Shown here piece after piece: positions 36,396 through 45,485 of a DNA stretch of 64,000 bases. Source of the stretch: Choanephora cucurbitarum (Eukaryota > Mucoromycota > Mucoromycetes > Mucorales > Choanephoraceae); contig JAIWNI010000035.1 in assembly GCA_025331435.1 (NCBI GenBank), positions 207,697 to 271,696 of the forward strand, given 5' to 3'. The stretch's first letter is position 1. Every line of letters begins with the position of its first letter. Made by a program: the position numbers and the translations under genes. Below the pieces are notes generated by a model. It saw only the letters and a list, made by a program, of their open reading frames with translations, ran no database searches and was not told the origin of the DNA.

Positions 36396-37780
36396 ATGGC
36401 TTCTCCTAGTTCTTATCCCTCTTCTTTGCAATCTGTGTAAGTTTGGGTTCATTCTGACATCCTCAGCGGAGAAATTGATAGTCTTGAAATAGCTCGAAAA
36501 AAAGACCCAAAGTATCTAAAAGAGAACTGGCCAGACTTGAAGCTGACAACAATAAAAGAAGTAAGACTTAAAGAGACGAGAGATTTGGTTTTCGATAACT
36601 TACTTTTTATTAGCCAAACGAGATCTACCTAAATGTCCCATTTGTGAATACCGCATTGAGCCAGCTTACTGGGCAGACCATTATCAGTATGAGCTCAGTC
36701 GGTTAGCAGAACCTACTTCAGAAGCCTATGCTAATTCATCTACTGCAACGTAAGTACCAAGTACTTGATTTGATTTAAAAGAAGCACTCACTATAGCATA
36801 GTAAAGGAAAACGCGGTGCAGCAGTAGCCGCTAAGCGTCAGTTAGAAGGCAAAGGCAAAAAGAAGCTCAGTCTATATGAAGAAACACTAGAGAAAATACA
36901 AAAGAATCGCAACAAACGCATGGATCGATTAAAGCAGATCAACAACAAAAGTGTATTGGACATATCAACAGCGGATACAACTCAAGACGATTCTGAACTT
37001 GCCCTAAGAGTTCAAATGGAAGAGCAAGAAAACTCGGGCGAAGTACAGACATGCTTCATCTGTAACGAACGCCTCTGCGGAGACTCGGAGGCAATCAATT
37101 TACATATCGATAATTGCTTGAGCAATCCCAAATCACCATCTGAAAATGAAGAGCAAGACGATGATGATGATGATAGCGACACATACAACGATACACCACA
37201 AGCCTCTTCAGGCTGGGAAGAATACGAATGGGCTGGTCAACGACGTGTACGTGCAACAGCCATGATGGAAGGTGGATATGGAGGAGCAGGTTTTGCTACA
37301 GCCAGTAAAGTAGAAGAAGACAATGATGAAGATCTAGATGTTGAGGATGATGATGCAGATGAATATGGCGAGAGTCAATATACCGAAAGAGATGTTGTAA
37401 ATAATGGTGACGACGAAGATACATCTGCTTTACGTCAAATGGTCTCTGGCAGTACTGGACAAACACGACAGGGATTTGAGGAAAGCGTTTCTGAAACTGG
37501 TTGGCAAGAGCATCTAAGTAAAGAAGATAAAGTGCCATCTGCAGGTCGATCCAATCTGTTAATCGACTCTCTAAAGGCTCGTATTCATCAATTGGAATCA
37601 GCTTCGAAATCTGCCAATTGTTTGATCTGTCTAGAGCCTTACAAGACACCACTCACTTCCATTGTTTGCTGGCATGTTCATTGTGAACAATGCTGGCTAG
37701 AAACACTAGGCACAAAGAAGCTTTGTCCTCAATGTCAAAAGATTACTACGCCTGCCAACTTGCGTCGTATCTATCTTTAG
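36396..37780 (+). CDS. RING-type E3 ubiquitin ligase, RNF220-like
   Basis: Four exons: 36396-36436, 36493-36560, 36614-36749 and 36802-37780, in phase, 407 aa. The second exon uses the acceptor at 36491; an earlier acceptor opens a longer exon but breaks the phase. The N-terminal half has KRDLPKCPICEYRI and WADHYQYELSRL, typical of RNF220. A second Cys/His block (TCFICNERLCG...INLHIDNC) lies in the middle. A long acidic Asp/Glu stretch follows, then a C-terminal C3HC4 RING: CLICLEPYKTP, CWHVHCEQCWLE, LCPQCQ. The protein ends seventeen residues after the last Cys pair. RNF220 proteins ubiquitinate nuclear factors in animals; the fungal targets are unknown. The ligase role is inferred from the intact RING. 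Confidence 0.9.
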
Positions 37781-38156
37781 ATATGTATATAATATTTCTT
37801 TTTTCTTTTACATATACAGTGTGTCCACTCTCAATTGGACACTTTTTTTTTTGAAGAACTGGTTGAATTTACAACCCAATTACCTACTTTTGTAAGACCC
37901 AACCTAATTGTCCATAAAGTTGAAGTCCCACTGGTCACTTTTTTAAGCTCCATTTGGACAACTATTCATTTGATCGTTTTTATTTGGTCATTATTAAATC
38001 TCTTTCTACATTGCTATATTCGAATAGACACTTGACAACATGAAACTTGTTTTATAAAGATGGTACTGAAACATTTTTGACGAAAGAAGACAAGAAGCGA
38101 CTACTTCTGTTAAAGAGAAAGTTATTTCACCTGAGAAGTTTAACTAATCTTCGAAA
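37781..38156. other. Decayed intergenic DNA left of transposase remnant
   Basis: The RNF220-like 3' UTR leads into AT-rich sequence that includes a short inverted pair (TGTCCACTC...GAGTGGACA-like sequence around 37820-37845). It is probably the worn left part of the Tc1/mariner-like element whose coding tail is at 38157. No intact frame. Confidence 0.35.
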
Positions 38157-38465
38157 ATGCATCAATTTCTAGATGATACGATGAACATGATGGATAAGTT
38201 GTCTGAAACAAAGGGCTACTTTATTGCCAAGGACAATATCTCAATCCATATGCCTGACCCAGTAGTTATAAAAAGAGGCTATATGTCTGTTTGTCTTCCT
38301 CTCTATTCGCACAAACAGAATCTGATTAAGCAGTTCTGGGCTATTGTAAAGGCAAAGATTAAACGGGATAAGCCTACAGATTTAGAAAACCTTACTTTGC
38401 ATAGCACTGTAGCTGCTGAATCCATGCTTATTGAACATCTTAAAACTTTATTCAACATTCTATAA
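38157..38465 (+). pseudogene. Tc1/mariner (IS630-type) transposase C-terminal remnant
   Basis: A 102-residue stretch carries the C-terminal part of a DDE transposase: FLDDTMNMMDKL, KDNISIH (the second catalytic Asp region), then LPLYSHKQNLIKQFWAIVK, a decayed form of the family's LPPYSPxLNPIEQFW block. The catalytic acidic residue usually found there (E in PIE) is replaced (LIK), so it cannot be active. No N-terminal half is seen upstream. It marks an old insertion in the 37.8-40.2 kb decay zone. Confidence 0.7.
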
Positions 38466-40212
38466 ATCAGTTCCAGAACTGTCTCAACAAGGTTCCTATA
38501 TACGCATTAAATAATGATACAGAATAAAACTATATCTCAAAAAAAAAACGACCAAATGAAGTTCGAAGAGCTGTCCAGCTGTGGGCGGGCGCACTGTACT
38601 CTTGCTCTCGTCGAATTTTCAACAGCTTTAGTAACTCTTCCATACAGGTCGTGCTACATCTCACCCAACTGCCTTCCATGAAGAACGAATCATATCTGCT
38701 TTAAGCTCAAATCCCGTCATGCTCTTTATAACTCCCTCTTGATGCACTCCTTTATCCTCTGCTAATTCGCACCCGCCCTTCCTCATACAACTCTACTTGT
38801 TGTCACCTCTCCCAATCTCCTCTCTGGTACAAATGACAATTACGATTTGCTACTACCACCTGACGCGTCCCTCGTCAACTCTTCTTGAAAGATTGCAACG
38901 AGTATCCATCATATAAACAATTCTATACGAACTTGCCTACCTACAACATTCTAAGATTCCGCAGTTTCCACCCAACTATCTTGGGCAAAAAATCCTTGCA
39001 ACTTTCTCTTCTCCTCCATCTATCAATGCTTTAACACCTAAACCACCTATCTAGCCATTCTTTTTTTACCTTTATCCTAGAAAAATTTTTAGCCTCTCAT
39101 TCATGTCGATCTATACCAGGCAATCTTTTCTCATCACATTGTGTGCTTAATTGAGGATTTCTGTAAAAACTAAACCTACGTTTAATTGTATGTTTCTATA
39201 AGTTCTCTTCTCAATCCCACAAAAATGATCATCTAAAAGTTAAAACAAGCCTGATTGAGGGACTTTAGATTTGTTGCAAAATAGAAAAGAATAAAAAGAG
39301 ATTACTTCAATTAAACTTGAGTAGAGACAGAATTGATTGAGCGAGATAGACATCATGTTTCATTGTTATAGTTACTCAAAATAATCATACTGATGAAACA
39401 CAGTTGACAATATATGAATGGAAACATAAAACCTTAGCATCTAAGGAAGAGCAAACTAAAAAAGGAATTGTAAGATTTTCGGAGTGATAATCAATACAAT
39501 GAAGAACAAGTATGCGATGTTGGATTTGAACAAACTTGTGTTCGTATTAACAAGATAAGACTTGTAGAAGACAACGGTTTAGAAGCTTTCGCGAAGAAAA
39601 CAAGACAGAACTTAAAGAGCAAACTTTTTTTGATGTATTTTATAAGAGTATCAACTAAAATAAGTTGAAGTACATAGATTCGTGGTGCACTGATAAAAAG
39701 GAATTTGGGATGCGAACACTCTTAGCATTCTCATTTCGCTTATCTGGACGCGCTGTTTTAGTCCTTGTTACTCTATTTTGTTTTCTGGCCATTTACACTA
39801 ATACTCATATTGGTAAACAACTTTCTCACAAAATTATGGTAGCTGGAACAAGATATTGAGATGGCCAAAGCAAGAATAAAAGTCATCAGAGGTCGACGTA
39901 TGACGCAAGAAGTTAAGGACATTATAAGACATTTGGCGCTCTTTTCTATTTTGGTTGTCTTGAGCCCTTATAACTGCTGATACCATGGCTAGTATTAGAA
40001 AATGAAGCAGATTCATTGCCATAGAGAACAAACTGTTCTATCTTGCGTTCACTCAAATTATAAATACTTTGCGTGTCTTTGTGAAAAAGTATTCAACAGC
40101 CATGATACTTCTCTGCTGCGACACTTTTATGTATAAAATTATCCAAAGGGTTTATCTCTGAGTCATCATCTATCCTTACTTTTTTTTTTGGACAGTAAAT
40201 ATCCTAAAGTAG
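38466..40212. other. Degenerate DNA between transposase remnant and MULE
   Basis: No intact gene. At about 38540-39070 the plus strand is unusually C/T-rich and slightly richer in GC than its neighbours, with many short broken frames; it may be a decayed transposon. At about 39485-39660 there is a stretch of roughly 58 codons without a stop and no recognisable family. The left target duplication of the MULE begins at 40213. Confidence 0.4.
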
Positions 40213-40223
40213 TGTTAAAGTTT
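40213..40223. repeat. MULE target-site duplication, left copy
   Basis: The 11-bp sequence TGTTAAAGTTT lies immediately outside the left inverted repeat and is repeated exactly at 48649-48659. Target duplications of 8-12 bp are typical of Mutator-like elements. Confidence 0.88.
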
Positions 40224-40378
40224 GAATAAAGCTATTTACCGCCACCGAAAATTCTTATTTACAACCACTGACCCGATCCCTGAGTTTAAAATAATCTGGT
40301 TTACAGCCACTTTATTTACAACCACCTTATTTACAACCACCACCTTATTTACAACCACCCTTATTCACAACCACCCTT
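40224..40378 (+). repeat. MULE left terminal inverted repeat
   Basis: It begins GAATAAAGCTATTTACCGCC and runs through a block containing ACTGACCCGATCCCTGAG, then a short array of about 15-bp TTATTTACAACCACC units. Its reverse complement is found at 48488-48648, with a small length difference near the tip and different numbers of the 15-bp unit. Confidence 0.9.
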
Positions 40379-40420
40379 AGACATACCATCAAACCATAGT
40401 TTCTAGCCTTTCTTGAAATA

Positions 40421-40489
40421 ATGATAAGTGAAAATTTACAAAAAGTTCCTGAAGGCCTTCCCGAACTTCCTCGAAGCATCGATAAAGAA
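40421..40489 (+). CDS. MULE transposase, first 23 codons (5' part of split gene)
   Basis: The ATG at 40421 opens 23 codons (MISENLQKVPEGLPELPRS then IDKE), stopping at the point where the Helitron begins. The reading phase is 0 at the break, and the remaining frame resumes in phase 0 at 45486, beginning SLNTLIKEYATRNNFAV, which is a typical FAR1-like start for a MULE transposase. The host target is ...GAA|TCT..., i.e. between A and T. A premature stop now follows within seven codons of the junction, so the gene is broken unless the Helitron is removed from DNA or RNA. Confidence 0.8.
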
Positions 40490-40529
40490 TCACTTATAAT
40501 ATACTGAAAAATCGAATAAAAAGTTACTA

Positions 40530-40537
40530 TCACGTGA
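40530..40537. promoter_or_regulatory. Palindromic TCACGTGA box in Helitron promoter
   Basis: The E-box-like palindrome TCACGTGA followed by CCT lies 109 bp upstream of the Rep/helicase ATG. The same TCACGTGACCT lies 90 bp upstream of the relic frame at 54987. Conservation between the two Helitron copies suggests a binding site for a bHLH-type host factor. This is inference. Confidence 0.5.
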
Positions 40538-40638
40538 CCTGACTGCTCTTTTCTATTTTACTATCTCTTACAAATAAATTTAAACCCACCTTTTATTAAT
40601 TATTACCCATTTATTTCTTCCCTTTCTCTAAACATAAT

Positions 40639-43600
40639 ATGAGTAATCAAGTAAACGCTATTTCCAAGACCTGTTCAAGCTGTGGAACTACCTTCTATCA
40701 CTCTAGATTCGCAACCTGTGACTCATGCCGAGTAAGATTCTTGCCTATTTCCTATTGCAATTAAATAAGATATTCTAATTTATGGTCTTTTTCCCTTTTA
40801 TTTATTTCAGGAACGCGCAAGAATTAGAGCTGCAAGCAGACGTCAAAACGCCCAGACTCCCAGTCGTAGACGATCTGTTCAACTTCCAGCAGGCTTTATT
40901 TCTGAGCTTAGCCGCCTTCAGCCTTTTGATCTTGGACTAATGGACAAGGTATGTGCCGACTGTGGTGCTAAGCACTGGGAAGCTGAGCTACCCACTCAAT
41001 GCACTTCTCGAAACAAATTTTGGATGAGCTGTTGTAAGGCTGGCGCAGTGAAACTGGAACCTCTTCAGTCACCTCCCACTTTTTTGAAGACTTTGTTCGA
41101 AGAAGCTAGCACTCGGGGCCGTCATTTCAGGGAAAATGTGAGAAGATTCAATGCGGCCTTTGCTTTTACTTCTTTGAGATGCGAAATCAGCAATGCCAAT
41201 TTGACCAACATGCCTTTTCAAATCCTTGGTCAAATGTACCACATGCAAGGCCCTCTTTTGACAGACAACAACGACAATGCTCGATATGCTCAACTGTATG
41301 TTTTCGATCCTCAATATGCAGCATCTATTAGAGTAGCAAACAACAATGATTTGGATAATGAGATTATCAGGGAATTGTCTTTGATGATCCATGAAAAAAA
41401 TCCTCATGTCAGATTGTATAAGACTGCACATGAGCTTCTCTTGAATGCTGAGATTAGTGAAAGTGAAACTCCTTTTATTCGAATTTGTCCTTCAATGAGA
41501 ATTGAGTTAGTAGCTGGATCCGATAGACGCACTGAGAATCTTCCCACTTCTAATGAAGTTGCGGGAATCATTCCAAATGAGCACGATGCTGAAGGGTTTA
41601 GAGATATTCGCATCTACCTTCGAGATAGTGAAGGCGTTTATTCTCATACAAACATCTCTCAAAACCATGCATTATATATGCCTTTACATTACACTCTTTT
41701 ATTTCCTCATGGTGATTTGGGTTGGCACTGGGGCTTAAGATTGAATGATGGATCAACTCGGTTAACTCAAAGAGTATACTATCGTTATAGACTCCATCAA
41801 AGGGCAGATGAGTATCCACTTCTTTTTTTGAGTAAAAGATTGTTTCAGCAATACTTGGTGGATGTTTGGGCTATTTGTGACCAAAACAAGCTCGACTGGA
41901 TCAAAAACCATCAATCCAATATTAGAGCCGATCTTTACAACGGTCTTCAAGATGCTCTAATCAATGATGATGTTGATCCTGCCTCTTTGGGAAGACGTTT
42001 TATTCTGCCCAGTAGCTATACAGGTGGTCCCCGGTTTATGGCCAAGCTGTATCAAGATTCAATGGCAATTGTTAGGTATTTCGGCAAGCCTTCGTTGTTT
42101 ATCACTTTTACTGCCAATCCTAAATGGATAGAAATTCAAAGAGAGCTACTCCCCGGACAAAACGCTTCAGATCGACCTGATTTAGTCGCAAGAGTCTTTG
42201 ACTTAAAAGTGAAAGCCTTGCTAAAAGATCTCAAGGTTAAGCAAATATTCGGATCTTACAAAGGCTTAGTTCGAACTATTGAGTATCAAAAACGAGGACT
42301 CCCTCATCTACATCTACTTTTGTTTTTGGATCACTCACAGAACATAGACACTGCAGAAAAGATTGATCAAATTATCTCAGCTGAATTGCCATGCAAAGAA
42401 TCCGACCCTGAGCTTTTTGAAATTATCGCAAAAAATATGGTACATGGACCTTGCGGCAATTCGAATCCAAAGTCTCCCTGTATGGCTATGGATAGCAGCG
42501 GTCAACTGAAATGTACTAAGCGATTTCCCAAAGCCTTTTCTGAAGAAACCATTGTGAATGAAAATGGCTATCCAACATATAAGCGATCAGCGACTACCCA
42601 ATCTTCATACACTATACCTAATCCTTTGAGATATAGCAGTGGTCGTTTAAATATTGATAATAGCTGGATTGTACCCTATAATCCTTACCTTTCAAAAAAA
42701 TACAAGGCTCACATAAACGTGGAATGTTGTCAAGGTGTTGCAGCGATTAAATACATCAACAAATATGTATACAAGGGTTCCGATCGCACCACCCTAAAAC
42801 TAAGTGATACGAGAGATGAAATTGAAAAACATCTTCAAGGAAGATACATCGGCCCTACAGAAGCATTCAGTCGTATCTTTGAATACAAAGTCCATGAAGA
42901 AGATCCCACTGTTACTACTCTGGCCCTACATCTTCCCAATGAGCAACCTGTGTACTTTCCCGAGGATGCGTCTGCGCCTCAAATACAAGAAATCTTAGCT
43001 AATAGTAGCTCCATGCTAATTGCTTATTTCAAGTATTATGAAAGTAATCCAACTAGCGAAAAGCATTTGTACCAGGACTTTCCTAAGCATTATGTTTGGA
43101 AGCAAGGATTAAAAAGTTGGGTACCACGCAAGAAAGGATTTGCAATTGGCAGAATACCTTTTTGTAGTCCTACATGTGGAGAAAGATATTTCTTGAGACT
43201 TCTTTTGGTAAACGTTGCAGGATCTAAATCTTTTGATGATCTCAAAACGATCAATGGATTTCAATGCACAACTTCCAAACAAGCCTGTCTCCAGCTGCAT
43301 TTGATTGAGGATGATCAAGAATGGACGAAATGCTTTGAGGAAGCTCATCTCTTCTCATCCGGTCATAGTCTGCGTGATTTATTTGTCACTGCATTGGTTT
43401 TTGGACAGCTAATTGATCCAATGTCTTTATGGCTTCAATTCCGAGAATCAATTTGCGACGATCTATCTCACAAGTTGGAACAAATAGTTCCAGACACTTT
43501 TCTGCTGTACATGTCGACACGTCCAGAAGCCTTTTATGATGAGCGTCCTTCAATGGATTATGGATTGCATTTGATTGAAGAAAAGTTGAAAGACTTTAGT

Positions 43601-45220
43601 AAATCTCTTGAGGGCTTTAATCTGCCTTCACCCAAATACGATTGGGTAGGCAATTTGAGTCGTCTCAATTCTGATCGAGCTCTTACTGGCAACCCTCTCA
43701 TTGATGAGCAATTATCGTACAATTCTCTAGACGGAGAATTAGCATATAACTCCAAATATGCACTCTTCAATCCAGACCAAAAACAAGCTTTCGATACTAT
43801 AGTACACAAGTTGCAGGCTTCTGATGTATCAAATGACACTGACACAATTGATTCTGAGACTGGTATCTGCTTTTTTTTGCATGGACCAGCTGGCACCGGA
43901 AAGATTTTTGTTTACAATACACTTTGTAACTATCTAAGAAGCAAGAAAAAAATCGTTTTGTGTGTCGCTTCATCTGGTATTGCAGCACTACTTTTGACTG
44001 GAGGCAGGACCTCTCATTTTAGGTTCAGTATCCCCTTGAAGCTTAACGAATCTTCAACCTGCAATATACCAAAGAATAGCAAACTGGCTGACCTACTTTG
44101 CCAAACATCTCTGATTATTTGGGATGAAGTTCCCATGCAAAACAGGTCATGCTTTGAAGTTGTTGATCGGACTCTTAGAGATACTTGCAGTAACGACCTG
44201 CTTTTTGGTGGCATCCCTACTGTTCTGGGCGGTGATTTTGCTCAAATTCCCCCAGTAGTCAAAAATGGTACTAGATCCTCTATTGTAGGAGCCTCAATTA
44301 AGCAGTCTTACATTTGGCGTCGAACACAGGTATTGCATCTCCATACAAACATGCGTGTAATAGGTACTTCATCCAATGATGTCCATTTTAAAAAATGGCT
44401 TTGTTTGATGACTTACAACACCGCAATGCAAAATGCAAAAATTCCTATCCCGCAGTATATATCTCAAACCTTTTCTTTGGATGAGCTCATTGCTAAGGTT
44501 TATTCTCAAGAAAGTCTCTTACAAGCACTTGACAATCCAAGCGTTTTATACAAATCTGCTATTCTAACCTCCAAAAACGTCATTGTCGATTCTATAAACG
44601 AGAAGGTGCTAAATTTGATGCCAGGAGAGCCTGTTACTCTGATCTCTGCTGATAAGGCTGATTATTCGGATGAAGAAAACAGTAACAACGAGGTCTATAG
44701 AGTTTCGACTGAGTACTTACAAACGCTTAACCCAGGTGGCTTTCCACCTGCCAAATTAACCTTAAAGGTAGGCTGCATTGTAATGTTACTCAGAAACTTA
44801 GATCCTCAAAGAGGTCTATGCAATGGTACTCGACTGATTGTAAAGAGAATTGGCCAATATGTCCTTGAAACTGTGGTAATGAATGATCGAAATGATGGTC
44901 ACGAACAAATCGAGTTTATTCCTAGAATTACACTTACTACTTTGGAAGACGACTACCCATTTATTCTGTCAAGAAAGCAGTTTCCAATCAAACTAAGCTT
45001 TGCTATGACTATTAACAAGTCCCAAGGTCAATCCTTAACAAATGTAGGAATCGATCTTCGTTCTCCTTTATTTACACACGGCCAGTTATATGTTGCTTTC
45101 TCTCGCTCAACTAATCTTCAAGGAATCCATGTTTTATTAGCAGAAGCAAATTCTGATCAACAACATTCATCTTCCAAAAATACTACCGACAACATTATCC
45201 TTCCTGAACTTCTTTTGTAA
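40639..45220 (+). CDS. Helitron Rep (HUH endonuclease)/Pif1-type helicase
   Basis: Two exons, 40639-40731 and 40811-45220, give 1500 aa. Domain order: an N-terminal Cys-rich zinc-finger-like part (CSSCGTTF...TCDSCRERAR), a second Cys cluster (VCADCGAKHW, CC), the Helitron-like N domain, the Rep nuclease with the HUH motif GLPHLHLLLFL (His530, His532) and the two-Tyr motif KYINKYVYKG (Tyr679, Tyr683), then a Pif1/RecD-type helicase with Walker A GPAGTGKI, IIWDEVPM, GGDFAQIPPV and the end motifs INKSQGQSL and YVAFSR. The protein nicks and unwinds DNA for rolling-circle transposition. The Walker A Thr/Ser is replaced by Ile (codon 43904-43906, ATT), which should harm ATP binding. Otherwise the frame is intact. 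Confidence 0.95.
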
Positions 45221-45317
45221 AATAAACTATTATTATTACTTTTTAAACAAAAACTTATAGCTAAAATGCTATTTATTCTACATACAAGTTTGGGTGATGG
45301 GGGAGGGGGGTGTGTAG

Positions 45318-45410
45318 GTGGGTGAGGGTGGTGGGTGAGGGTGGTGGGTGAGGGTGGTGGGTGAGGGTGGTGGGTGTGGGTGGTGGGTGTGGGTGGTGGG
45401 TGTGGGTATG
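45318..45410. repeat. G-rich 13-bp minisatellite in Helitron 3' region
   Basis: About seven copies of GTGGGTGAGGGTG, later GTGGGTGTGGGTG, lie between the helicase stop and the Helitron 3' end. The run of GGG triplets could form G-quadruplex structures on the plus strand. Confidence 0.88.
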
Positions 45411-45485
45411 GGGGTTGTGGGTTGCCAGGATCGAGACCGCAGGCGACGACGGCCGTAAAGCGAGCGAAGCGAGTAGGTCGGCTAG

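Larger units (their letters stand above)
40490..45485 (+). mobile_element. Helitron nested inside the MULE transposase gene
   Basis: A 4996-bp element with the classic borders: 5' TC (TCACTTATAATATACTG), 3' CTAG, preceded by A and followed by T, with no target duplication. The proof of the borders is that joining the flanks restores the MULE reading frame exactly. It encodes one Rep/helicase protein (40639-45220). The 3' end holds a G-rich minisatellite and a GC-rich tail (GCGAGCGAAGCGAGTAGG then TCGG before CTAG). I see only a weak dyad near the 3' end (GACC...GGTC), not the short strong hairpin found in many Helitrons. Confidence 0.88.

Noticed and set aside
36437..36492. Alternative acceptor at about 36467 for exon 2 of the RNF220-like gene
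   Set aside because: It opens a readable exon but leaves the next exon out of phase with the conserved CPICEYRI block; the acceptor at 36491 keeps phase.
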